A DNA stretch of 64,000 nt from Chitinophaga alhagiae (lineage in GTDB: Bacteria; Bacteroidota; Bacteroidia; Chitinophagales; Chitinophagaceae), in the NCBI RefSeq assembly GCF_003568665.1, contig NZ_QXMH01000001.1, forward strand, positions 2,600,084-2,664,083, read 5' to 3'. The position numbers and the translations under genes are program-made. The notes below the pieces were generated by a model that saw nothing but the letters and a program-made list of their open reading frames with translations, did no database searches and was not told where the DNA came from. The stretch's first letter is position 1; each line of letters opens with the position of its first letter. Below, in pieces: positions 36,808 through 44,464 of the stretch.

Positions 36808-38664
36808 ATGAACAAAACAAACTTAACGCTTAAAAAGCCACTCCTGGGCATGGCCCTGGTATTTTTCCTTGCAGGATGCGTAAAGGACCCGCTAGCGGAC
36901 CGGGGCGAAAAAAACAGCCCCCCAGGCACTCTCGCAACTGTTAACGCGCCATTGACGCTGGAAGATCACAATCCTTTTAAGGTCATGTCTTTCAACATCA
37001 AACAAAATGGTACGGCAGACCCGCTGACCATCTTTCAGCGCCTCCCGCTGATGGTCCAGATCATTTCAGCCAACTCGCCGGATATTTTTGGCGTGCAGGA
37101 ATTTTCGGGCGATGCGTTCCAGCCCATGTTCAGGTCGGAAATGGCGGCTTTGGGGTATGACGATTATTTCGAAAGATGGGCCATTGACTACCAGCCAAAA
37201 ACTATTTTCTTTAAAACAGACCGCTTCACCCTGCGCGACAGCGGAACCGTTCAGCTGGGGGCCAGCTCCACGCTCACTACCTCCTCCTGGGTAGTACTGC
37301 AGGACAATGTGACCTCCAAAAAGTACTTTCTTAGCAACAGTCACTGGAGATACAATTCTGAACCTGACAGGATCATTAATGCCACCGCACTGGTGGCCAC
37401 TGTTCAGCAGTACAATACAGAAAACTTACCGGAGATCGTATTTGGCGACTTCAATGCCATGGCCGGCAGCGCTCCCATCGGCATCTTGAAGGACGGCCTG
37501 GGCGTAGTGGATGCATTGAATGAAGAAGGTGAAACGTACCATCGTTGGGATAGCATCGGCGTTTCGAAACCAGACTGGATGACAAGTACCCGGGACATGG
37601 CCTTTACCGGCCCCACCATTATCAAGACCAGTTTTAATGGTGACTGGGCTTCAGATCACTGGCCCATTATGGCTACTTACATGCCTGCAATTTTCGGGGC
37701 CGCCGTTACGGACAACGTGGGCATTAGCGGCAATGCCAACACGGTGTATTCTTTTGGAGATATCAACGGAGACGGTAAAAAAGACAAGATCTACTGGAAC
37801 GCAACCTTCGATGGCGGTAAACCACGCGTATATTTGTCCAATGGCAACGGTACATTTGCTACAACGGTGGTTCCCCATACTGCCGGTGCATCTACGCTGA
37901 CCAGTACCAAATATTATTACGCCGATGTAGATGGTGATGGAAAGGATGATGAAATTGTCTGGGACCCCACCCAGAACGCTGGCCGTACCAAGGTATTCCT
38001 GGCTACTTCCAACGGAAATTTCAGCTCAACCGCCATCAACAACCCCGAAGGCACCAGTGGGAACAGCGCAACGATATTCAGGTTTGCCGATGTGAACGGC
38101 GATGGAAAAGCTGACAAGATATACTGGAACGCTACCTTTGATGCTGGCCATACCCGTGTTTACCTGGCTACATCCGGCGGTAGCTTTAGTTCCACGGTGG
38201 TATCCGGATCAACCGGCTCAAGCACCACGGCCGGTACCCAGTTCTGGTATGCGGATATAAATGGTGATAATAAGGCAGACAAGGCCTTGTGGCACCCCTC
38301 GCTTAACTCCGGGAAGGTAATGGTCTACCTTTCAGACGGAGATGGCACTTTTACCGCTTCTCCAACATTTAGTGATGCTGGCGCCTCCAGCGGAGTAGCT
38401 TCTACGGTATTCCATTTTGCCGATGTGAACGGCGACGGAAAGGCGGATAAAATATACTGGAGGCACAGCGCTTATTTGGGCAAACCCAAAATATACTATT
38501 CAGATGCAGGGTTTAAAGGCCCGATCTACTCGCTGAGAGGTACAAGTCAAAGTGCCAACACCGATCTTTTTTTCACCGATATCACTGGTGATGGAAAAGC
38601 GGATATGGTGCGTTGGAACTATGCGGAGTACAACGGGGAATTGAGGAACTATCTGGGCAACTAA
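36808..38664 (+). CDS. Lipoprotein with endonuclease/exonuclease/phosphatase (EEP) domain and six FG-GAP/VCBS repeats
   Basis: This 618-aa protein has a lipobox L-A-G-C (Cys24). Residues about 50-300 form an EEP domain, with M-S-F-N-I-K, G-V-Q-E-F, S-N-S-H-W, F-G-D-F-N-A and the C-terminal S-D-H-W-P. EEP enzymes cleave phosphodiesters or phosphomonoesters, including sphingomyelinases, inositol phosphatases and nucleases. From about 312 on there are six calcium-binding FG-GAP-like repeats (D-V-N-G-D-G-K-A-D-K-I-Y-W type), predicting a beta-propeller that may bind ligand or surface. The combination and the lipoprotein signal suggest a cell-surface phosphodiesterase acting on a large substrate. 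The GDPD gene lies 160 bases downstream. Confidence 0.85.
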   Translation: MNKTNLTLKKPLLGMALVFFLAGCVKDPLADRGEKNSPPGTLATVNAPLTLEDHNPFKVMSFNIKQNGTADPLTIFQRLPLMVQIISANSPDIFGVQEFSGDAFQPMFRSEMAALGYDDYFERWAIDYQPKTIFFKTDRFTLRDSGTVQLGASSTLTTSSWVVLQDNVTSKKYFLSNSHWRYNSEPDRIINATALVATVQQYNTENLPEIVFGDFNAMAGSAPIGILKDGLGVVDALNEEGETYHRWDSIGVSKPDWMTSTRDMAFTGPTIIKTSFNGDWASDHWPIMATYMPAIFGAAVTDNVGISGNANTVYSFGDINGDGKKDKIYWNATFDGGKPRVYLSNGNGTFATTVVPHTAGASTLTSTKYYYADVDGDGKDDEIVWDPTQNAGRTKVFLATSNGNFSSTAINNPEGTSGNSATIFRFADVNGDGKADKIYWNATFDAGHTRVYLATSGGSFSSTVVSGSTGSSTTAGTQFWYADINGDNKADKALWHPSLNSGKVMVYLSDGDGTFTASPTFSDAGASSGVASTVFHFADVNGDGKADKIYWRHSAYLGKPKIYYSDAGFKGPIYSLRGTSQSANTDLFFTDITGDGKADMVRWNYAEYNGELRNYLGN

Positions 38665-38715
38665 AACGCATCCGCATTCCAGCTGCCGCGGGCCCCTTGT
38701 ATCGAATAATAGCCC

Positions 38716-38746
38716 ATTGTTCTGTGTGAATAAGTGTATACATTTA
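38716..38746 (+). promoter_or_regulatory. Possible promoter for the GDPD gene
   Basis: ATTG (38716-38719) and TACATTTA (38739-38746) are each one base from TTTG and TAnnTTTG, with a 19-base spacer. This is weak support for separate transcription of the last gene of PUL 3. Confidence 0.3.
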
Positions 38747-38824
38747 TCCTGGACCTGATGTCAACAACATTATGATGCGGAAAAACTGAACATCAATAGC
38801 ATTTAGAAAAGAAAAATTAAACGA

Positions 38825-39709
38825 ATGAAACGATTTCTTGTTGTAGGTTGTCTTATTGGAATATCGACAATTGGAAGCCTGTCGGCTCAAACTTCTGCGT
38901 TACGGACATATAAAATGAAAACCTTAAAACAGGCGCAGGCTTTTTTTCATTATAAAGGAAAGAACCCGCGGATCGTCAGTGGTCACAGAGGTGGCATGAT
39001 AAAGGGTTTTCCGGAGAACTCCATCGAAACATTTGAGAATACCCTGAAATACACAAATGCTTTCTATGAGGTTGATCCCCGTATGACCAAAGATAGCGTA
39101 GTAGTGCTGATGCATGATGCAACCCTGGACAGGACAACCACCGGTAAAGGAAAAGTGGCTGATCACACCTTTGCCGAATTGCAGCAATTGCGTTTAAAAG
39201 ACCCGGAAGGAAATGTAACGGATTTCAGGATTCCCACACTGATGGACGCTATCAAATGGAGCAAGGGTAAAACCGTGCTCAACCTGGACAACAAGGGCGT
39301 AGCCTATGAGATCATTTATAAGATCATCAAAGAGAGTGGAAACCCGCTGGTGATGCTCACCATTCACAGTCCGGAGCAGGCGCGGTTCTACCTGGACCAG
39401 GACCCGGAAATCATATTCTCGGTGCATATCCTTTCTAAAAAGGCTTTTGATGCGTATGAAGCCGCGGGCATCCCATGGAAAAATATGATCGCCTATATTG
39501 GTCCGAAATTCACTCCGGAGAACAAGGAACTTTTAAAGTTACTGCACAGCAAAGGCGTTATGTGCATGATCTCCGCAGCGCCCACAACAGACAAATTAAC
39601 GGACAAAAAAGAACGTGCCGGCGGCTATCGCGCTATTTTTGCCGAAGGGGCGGATATCCTGGAATCAGACTTGCCGATAGAAGTGGCTGCTGCCATCAGG
39701 AATAAATAG
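38825..39709 (+). CDS. Secreted glycerophosphodiester phosphodiesterase family protein (PUL 3)
   Basis: This 294-aa protein has a signal peptide (S-L-S-A-Q). The GDPD motifs are complete: G-H-R-G-G with His54-Arg55, P-E-N-S at 63-66, Y-E-V-D-P with Glu82 and Asp84, and M-H-D with His97. It lacks the subunit insertions of cytosolic GlpQ types. Together with the EEP phosphodiesterase it gives this SusC/SusD locus two phosphodiester-cleaving enzymes. The substrate could be a glycerophospho- or inositolphospho-linked glycan or lipid. Two terminators follow. Confidence 0.9.
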   Translation: MKRFLVVGCLIGISTIGSLSAQTSALRTYKMKTLKQAQAFFHYKGKNPRIVSGHRGGMIKGFPENSIETFENTLKYTNAFYEVDPRMTKDSVVVLMHDATLDRTTTGKGKVADHTFAELQQLRLKDPEGNVTDFRIPTLMDAIKWSKGKTVLNLDNKGVAYEIIYKIIKESGNPLVMLTIHSPEQARFYLDQDPEIIFSVHILSKKAFDAYEAAGIPWKNMIAYIGPKFTPENKELLKLLHSKGVMCMISAAPTTDKLTDKKERAGGYRAIFAEGADILESDLPIEVAAAIRNK

Positions 39710-39771
39710 CAGGGTGTATGGTTATCCGATTTTTGATCGATAATCAGCCTGGCACGGCAGCCGGTTGATAC

Positions 39772-39814
39772 AAAAAAGGGAAAGCTCGTCAGAACAACGA
39801 GCTTTCCCTTTTTT
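39772..39814 (+). terminator. Strong bidirectional terminator closing PUL 3
   Basis: A perfect 18-bp stem (39772-39789 with 39797-39814), including flanking A6 and T6 tracts, with a 7-base loop. Confidence 0.95.
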
Positions 39815-40126
39815 AATGACAAGAAATTCATACGCCAATGGCGCCGGCTTTGTCCGCTGCCAATGCTGTTTTTATTATCATATAAGTTTTTTCTGCAAAT
39901 CGACCGCCTGTGCCTGAAGGAGAAACGGAAGGGCTGGCATGCCCGGAATTGCGTAGAAGGTTTGACGGGGAAAAAGCTGTGATCAAAGAAAAGGGCCCTT
40001 CAATGAAGAGCCCTTTTTCCTGGTACCGTGATAGGGAGTTTGTTGGAACACTTGTTTGTTGATTGCAACCCTTATTATATTACATAAATGGCAACAAAAT
40101 GATTTTATTTTATTACAATTTATTCG
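39815..40126. other. Gene-free stretch between PUL 3 and the AT-rich island
   Basis: No supported gene. It contains one terminator-like hairpin (listed next) and then a sharp change to AT-rich sequence at about 40060, which I take as the left side of the accessory block. Confidence 0.5.
39989..40018 (+). terminator. Second terminator-like hairpin downstream of PUL 3
   Basis: AAAAGGGC (39989-39996) pairs with GCCCTTTT (40010-40017), a CTTC/GAAG pair extends inside the loop, and a T5 tract follows. Confidence 0.75.
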
Positions 40127-40134
40127 TAAATTTG
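40127..40134 (+). promoter_or_regulatory. -7 promoter element of the DUF4143 ATPase gene
   Basis: TAAATTTG matches the TAnnTTTG consensus exactly and lies 21 bases before the ATG. The -33 region is T-rich but only partly matches TTTG. Confidence 0.5.
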
Positions 40135-40155
40135 GACTGATTTTATGACATTTCT

Positions 40156-41514
40156 ATGGTTTTTAAAAGAAAAATTGAAACATGTCTTCATGCGTGGAGA
40201 AATAGTGCTGCACGTAAGCCGCTGATTATCAGAGGAGCAAGACAGGTGGGTAAAACGACTCTAGTGAAGGATTTCTCAATAGAATACAAAAATTTTATAA
40301 TATTAAATCTTGAAAAGGCGGGCGATAGGAGATATTTTGAGGATTATAATGATGTAAAGACAATCAGTGAAGCGCTTTTTTTAGCCTATAATATTCCTTT
40401 GTCAGAGATTGACAATACCTTATTGTTTATTGATGAAATTCAGGAAAGTCCTCAAGCTATTCAATTGTTACGTTTTTTTTATGAGGAAATACCGTCTTTA
40501 CATATCATTAGTGCGGGATCACTTTTAGAATTTGCTATTCAAAAGGTCAAGAGCTTTCCTGTTGGAAGGGTTGAGTTTTTATACCTCTATCCAATGAATT
40601 TTGAAGAATATTTATTAGCTGCAGGAAGAGCATCCATTCTTCAGCAACTTAAAACAATTCCAGTAAGACCAGCTGCTCATCAAATTCTTATGGATCTGTT
40701 CCACAGGTATGCTATAATTGGGGGGATGCCTGAAATTATTAAAACCGATATTGAAAAAAGTAACCTTGCTGATCTAACAAGAATTTATGAAAGCATATGG
40801 GGTACTTACAAAAATGATGTGGAAAAGTATGCCACTAATGATACGGAAAGGAAAATCATTAAACATATCATGGATACGGCTCCGTTATATCTGGATGAGC
40901 GTGTCAAGTTTCAGGGTTTTGGAAATTCTGCTTATAAATCCCGGGAAGTTGGGGAAGCATTCAGAACATTAGAAGATGCAAAAGTTATTCGCTTAATTTA
41001 TCCTACAACGGATTTACAGCCCCCCCCCAGAGCAGACCTGAAAAAGTCGCCACGGTTTCAAATATTGGATACGGGGCTTGTAAATTATGCCTTATCTATT
41101 CAGGCGCAGATGTTAGGCATAGATGACTTAAGCAATACATATAAAGGTGCAGTGATCCCGCATTTAATAACACAGGAATTTATATCACTTCAAAACGTAT
41201 CTCCCAATCAACCGCATTTCTGGGTAAGACAGAAATTACAGTCCAATGCAGAGGTCGATTTAGTATTGGTTTGTAGGGAATTTTTAATTCCTGTAGAAAT
41301 TAAATCGGGAAGTACAGGGTCACTTCGGTCTCTTCATCAATTTATTGAAGCTGCTGACCATCCCTTTGCAATCAGGATCTATGGGGGAAGCTTTTCTGTC
41401 GAAAAAGCAATAACTCCTGGTAAAAAGCCTTATATACTTATGAATCTCCCTTACTACCTGGGTACGCAGTTACCTGCTTATTCAGAGTGGTTGGTACATC
41501 AGCAGATTGAATAA
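40156..41514 (+). CDS. COG1373-type AAA ATPase with DUF4143 C-terminal domain
   Basis: This 452-aa protein has Walker A G-A-R-Q-V-G-K-T at 27-34, Walker B L-L-F-I-D-E-I at 89-95, an AAA_14 ATPase core, and a C-terminal DUF4143 part with D-L-K-K-S-P and restriction-endonuclease-fold-like residues (E-V-D-L-V-L-V then V-E-I-K-S-G). The family is common in bacteria and archaea, its function is unknown, and it is often found in accessory regions. The gene is AT-rich compared with its left neighbours. A run of nine C residues at 41020-41028 (codons for three prolines, about residues 289-291) is conspicuous in such DNA and could slip. The frame is intact here. Confidence 0.85.
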   Translation: MVFKRKIETCLHAWRNSAARKPLIIRGARQVGKTTLVKDFSIEYKNFIILNLEKAGDRRYFEDYNDVKTISEALFLAYNIPLSEIDNTLLFIDEIQESPQAIQLLRFFYEEIPSLHIISAGSLLEFAIQKVKSFPVGRVEFLYLYPMNFEEYLLAAGRASILQQLKTIPVRPAAHQILMDLFHRYAIIGGMPEIIKTDIEKSNLADLTRIYESIWGTYKNDVEKYATNDTERKIIKHIMDTAPLYLDERVKFQGFGNSAYKSREVGEAFRTLEDAKVIRLIYPTTDLQPPPRADLKKSPRFQILDTGLVNYALSIQAQMLGIDDLSNTYKGAVIPHLITQEFISLQNVSPNQPHFWVRQKLQSNAEVDLVLVCREFLIPVEIKSGSTGSLRSLHQFIEAADHPFAIRIYGGSFSVEKAITPGKKPYILMNLPYYLGTQLPAYSEWLVHQQIE

Positions 41515-41531
41515 TCAGGAGTAGTAGTAAA

Positions 41532-41566
41532 TAACAAAGAGACAATCGATGATTGTCTCTTTGTTA
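41532..41566 (+). terminator. Perfect hairpin after the ATPase gene
   Basis: A 16-bp perfect stem (41532-41547 with 41551-41566) with a 3-base loop, 18 bases after the stop. There is no long T run beyond the stem, so termination efficiency is uncertain. Confidence 0.6.
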
Positions 41567-41931
41567 CACATTTGGTACCCGAAGCGGGGCAATTATCTAA
41601 CCTCATACTGATAGATTTAATATCTATTTGCGAGTTGCCGGGCTGATTTTTAAAATTCCTTAAATTGATGGCTGCTAAGCCTATTTATGTTTGATACCCT
41701 GACAATATCTTAAATCGGTCTGAAATGGGAAATTGTCTAACTGAATTTTACTAGACTGCATCACATTTAATGAATCATTTTTTACTTATATGTATTAACA
41801 TGCTGTATAACACAAGCGTGTTATACGGCATGTTTTGATTTTATTTAGATTCACTTAAGGCCCCAGCACCTAATATCCAATAGTGTAAGACGGATTTTAT
41901 ATTCTTATTAATTCACCAAAATAATTTAAAT
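41567..41931. other. Gene-free AT-rich region within the island
   Basis: No supported gene in 365 bases. On the minus strand 41573-41588 reads like a tRNA 3' end (T-arm end, acceptor, CCA: CCCGCTTCGGGTACCA), with no matching tRNA body next to it. A large inverted repeat at 41797-41834 is listed next. Confidence 0.4.
41797..41834. repeat. 17-bp near-perfect inverted repeat
   Basis: Arms 41797-41813 and 41818-41834 pair with one G-U position around a 4-base loop. TTTT begins inside the right arm and a further T-rich tract follows, so it could be a terminator. It lies about 100 bases before the RexA-like gene and may also be a regulatory site of that operon. Confidence 0.6.
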
Positions 41932-42909
41932 ATGGCGAAGGCAAATCCCACCGTGACCCGCAAAGTTTATTTTTATGAGTTATTTGCAACTGTTAGGAAA
42001 GACTTCAATTTATCCTCAAAATATGATACTGTTTTTCAAGAATTATTGAGTAAGATAGTAATGCTTGTAAAGAACAAGGATAAGCTCCGGTATCAACATT
42101 TAGATCAACATGCACTTTTTATAAATGAAATTGTTTTTCTACCCTCAGGAGGTGAAAAAATTGTAAAGGGTAAACTTTTAAGTGTTCGAAAGGACTTATT
42201 TCCTGAATTGATGAATACTTCTACTGATCTTACTAGAGATATTAATGCGCTTGAGGAAGAAGGCATCGTGGAAACGACTCATTTTATCATTAAGGAAAAC
42301 AATAGGAATAAAAGTAATAAAGTGCGAATATGTATTGAACATAATCAGTTTGGAGCAAAGTTGCTTGACTTAGTTTTTTATCTAAATCAGTTAGGTTCGC
42401 ATTTAAATATTACCTCTAAAATTACCTATGCTCATATTTGTAGAGATAATCTAAGTAAATTTAAAAGTAGAATGGGAGAGATCTCCAAAATTTTAATAAA
42501 AGTAAAAAGTGAAAATGTTGATGCAATTAATTCTGTAGATATTGGCATTGCTTCGATGTTTAAGAAAGCAGTGGATGAATTTAAGCAAGAGTATGTTACA
42601 ATGGAATTTAAGTACGATTATTATGAGGCTAAGGGATCTCCTACCATCAACAGCGCAAAACAATCTAGGGGTATTGTATCTAAATTTATTGATTACTTAA
42701 TTAAGAATAAAAAAGAGGACGATATTTTTGATAAACTAGAAGTGATTGCTCAAGATTCAGAGAAACAGGATAAGCTGCGAGCTTTTGATTTACTTGTTGA
42801 TAAGGCTAAAGACGAACTTGAAGTTGAACGAAGAATTAAATCTAGGACTTTAATTTCTAACGATGTTTTTGAGAAAATGTTAAATTCAATTTCAAGAAAT
42901 AGGATATGA
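41932..42909 (+). CDS. Uncharacterised soluble protein, first gene of a RexAB-like two-gene unit
   Basis: This 325-aa charged protein has no signal or membrane segment. The N-terminal half has a pattern I associate with uncharacterised defence-island proteins: R-K-V-Y-F-Y-E-L at 11-18, a small beta-rich domain with V-E-T-T-H-F-I-I, a Phe/Leu-rich helix D-L-V-F-Y-L-N-Q-L, and a Lys/Glu-rich helical C-terminus. The overall plan (sensor-like soluble protein followed by a small multi-helix membrane protein) recalls phage lambda RexA, but I see no clear residue-level identity and did no search. Its stop overlaps the next start (ATGA), so the two are translationally coupled. The gene is strongly AT-rich, consistent with horizontal transfer. 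Confidence 0.6.
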   Translation: MAKANPTVTRKVYFYELFATVRKDFNLSSKYDTVFQELLSKIVMLVKNKDKLRYQHLDQHALFINEIVFLPSGGEKIVKGKLLSVRKDLFPELMNTSTDLTRDINALEEEGIVETTHFIIKENNRNKSNKVRICIEHNQFGAKLLDLVFYLNQLGSHLNITSKITYAHICRDNLSKFKSRMGEISKILIKVKSENVDAINSVDIGIASMFKKAVDEFKQEYVTMEFKYDYYEAKGSPTINSAKQSRGIVSKFIDYLIKNKKEDDIFDKLEVIAQDSEKQDKLRAFDLLVDKAKDELEVERRIKSRTLISNDVFEKMLNSISRNRI

Positions 42910-43430
42910 AATTTTATGTAAAATTGCTAGATAATTATTTTGACAGACCATTAGTTTACGATTTTATATTCTGTATACTTTTGGTTGTCGGTTTTTTCTT
43001 AAAAAGGAATTTTCTAGGATTGACTTGTGCTTCAGGATATTTTGATAATATTTTTTCAAATATTATTTCTACTATGGTGTCTTTTGCTGGGTTTATAATC
43101 ACAGCCTTAACTGTTATCGTGACGGTTAAATCTAGTTTAAAAATTAGAGATATATCTGAAGCTAAAAATGGTTTGGAATTATTATTAACAAGCCGGAATT
43201 ATAAAAAAATAGTAAGCGTTTTCAAGTATGCAGTTATTGAATTAATTCTAGGATTACTATTGATGTACTTGGTATGGATTCCTTATTTTTTAATTCCATA
43301 TTATATTTTTTTGCTTACTATTTCAATAGGAGTATTTGTTATTATGATTACAATTTTTAGAACAGTTTACGTGTTCTTTAATATTATTTTCCTTGAATTT
43401 GCCGTAGAGGAGAGCGAAGAAAAAGATTAG
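42906..43430 (+). CDS. Small four-helix membrane protein, partner of the preceding gene
   Basis: This 174-aa protein has four predicted membrane segments (about residues 15-33, 48-74, 103-127, 129-152) and an acidic tail E-E-S-E-E-K-D. Segment 2 holds S-F-A-G-F-I-I-T-A-L-T-V-I-V. The start codon overlaps the stop of the upstream gene by ATGA. A size of 150-200 aa with four helices, and tight coupling to a soluble sensor-like protein, is the layout of RexB and of other membrane effectors in abortive-infection systems. This role is an inference from architecture alone. Confidence 0.6.
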   Translation: MKFYVKLLDNYFDRPLVYDFIFCILLVVGFFLKRNFLGLTCASGYFDNIFSNIISTMVSFAGFIITALTVIVTVKSSLKIRDISEAKNGLELLLTSRNYKKIVSVFKYAVIELILGLLLMYLVWIPYFLIPYYIFLLTISIGVFVIMITIFRTVYVFFNIIFLEFAVEESEEKD

Positions 43431-43512
43431 TAAGCTACTTGCTTATTCTCGCAGTGTTCTTCTTGTCACCTTGGAGGTCATTTTAAATAATTGAGTTATA
43501 AATTAGAACAAT

Positions 43513-44175
43513 ATGAAAGATAGGGAGTTTCCAATTCCGTCAGATACTCTTTTTAGAGAATTTAATTCAGATTATCAGCATAATGCAATAGTAAGATCAG
43601 GACTAGATAATTTTTTTATTTATTCTGAAGGTTACAAAGAGGCCGCAGTCAAGTTGTTTGAATGCCTTGATGGGTCTGCGTGGAATGCTAATACGCTGGT
43701 TTATCCATTGGTGTTTATATGCCGCCAATTTATTGAATTAAGATTAAAGGAGCTAATCATTTGTATTAGAATTATCCAAGATAAATCACCAGAATTCCCT
43801 GGTGGTCACAATTTAAAGCAACTATGGGAGACTTATGAAGTATTATTAAAAGAAGTTCAGACATTTCAAAAGGATGAAAAAATAACTTTACAGGATTTGA
43901 AAAGATTGATACTGGAATTTCATGCTTTGGACCCTAAATCGGATGGGTTCAGATACCCGGTGAATTCCGATAAAAATCCAAATTCTTCAATAAGTAATTT
44001 AGATCTTGGCAATTTCTATAGTACTATGGAGAAAATTATAAATTGTTTTGATTGGCTAACAGATTGGCTTTATCATCTAAAAGATCTAGCAACTGATTAC
44101 TATCTTGAGATGAAAAGAGAGTATGAGAACGAATTAAGGAACGAATATGAATCCTATATGCGGTCTCAATACTGA
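43513..44175 (+). CDS. Uncharacterised all-alpha protein of the island (possibly HEPN-like)
   Basis: This 220-aa protein is predicted helical. Visible conserved-looking features are Y-P-L-V-F-I-C-R-Q-F-I-E-L-R-L-K-E-L near 67-85, G-G-H-N-L-K-Q-L-W near 97-105 and F-R-Y-P-V near 143-147. I associate this pattern with uncharacterised proteins that may have a HEPN-like fold, but a clear R-x4-6-H nuclease motif is not seen, so this is weak. It lies 82 bases after the membrane protein gene on the same strand, in the same AT-rich DNA, and ends before a bidirectional terminator. It may be a third component of the island or an independent gene. Confidence 0.5.
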   Translation: MKDREFPIPSDTLFREFNSDYQHNAIVRSGLDNFFIYSEGYKEAAVKLFECLDGSAWNANTLVYPLVFICRQFIELRLKELIICIRIIQDKSPEFPGGHNLKQLWETYEVLLKEVQTFQKDEKITLQDLKRLILEFHALDPKSDGFRYPVNSDKNPNSSISNLDLGNFYSTMEKIINCFDWLTDWLYHLKDLATDYYLEMKREYENELRNEYESYMRSQY

Positions 44176-44209
44176 GAATCTCTCTTCGCAATAGAAATGA
44201 AAATTTCAT

Positions 44210-44244
44210 AAAAAAGCCACTAACATATGTTAATGGCTTTTTTT
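44210..44244. terminator. Bidirectional terminator between the island and tRNA-Glu
   Basis: A6 and T7 tracts flank GCCA/TGGC, then a 12-base palindrome TAACATATGTTA, with one C-A mismatch in the stem. It serves the plus-strand island operon and the minus-strand tRNA. Confidence 0.85.
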
Positions 44245-44249
44245 CTTCG

Positions 44250-44321
44250 TACCGCGTACGGGAGTCGAACCCGTCATTCCTCCGTGAAAGGGAGGCGTCT
44301 TAGCCGATTGACCAACGCGGC
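44250..44321 (-). tRNA. tRNA-Glu (anticodon TTC)
   Basis: A 72-nt cloverleaf on the minus strand. Acceptor GCCGCGT pairs with ACGCGGT (one G-U), the D-arm has GGTCAATCGGC, the anticodon stem CCTCC/GGAGG encloses loop CTTTCAC with TTC, and the T-arm is GACGGGTTCGACTCCCGT with TTCGA. CCA is not encoded. It marks the right border of the AT-rich block. Confidence 0.96.
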
Positions 44322-44340
44322 ATTCCCTCATTTGGGATTG

Positions 44341-44371
44341 CAAAGGTATAACCCATTTCACAATTTCCAAA
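44341..44371 (-). promoter_or_regulatory. Promoter of tRNA-Glu
   Basis: On the minus strand TTTG (44368-44371) and TACCTTTG (44341-44348) match both consensus elements perfectly with a 19-base spacer. The tRNA begins 20 bases downstream. Confidence 0.8.
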
Positions 44372-44396
44372 AAAAATTTACTTAACCTAAATATCT

Positions 44397-44428
44397 GTTG
44401 ATTAATACCGGCAGAGCATGTATTTTCG
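44397..44428 (+). promoter_or_regulatory. Possible gapA promoter
   Basis: GTTG (44397-44400) and TATTTTCG (44421-44428) with a 20-base spacer. Each differs by one base from consensus. The ATG lies 36 bases downstream. Confidence 0.4.
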
Positions 44429-44464
44429 CCTTTCGATTTTTTCATCTACAAACTACAGTGTAAA

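Noticed and set aside
41797..41834. Integron attC-like site
   Set aside because: The hairpin looks superficially similar, but the core GTTRRRY pattern is not met and no integrase or cassette array is present.
41932..43430. Kiwa defence system (KwaA/KwaB)
   Set aside because: Sizes are similar but the gene order is reversed and I cannot see KwaB-type motifs. A RexAB-like layout fits better and is itself only an inference.
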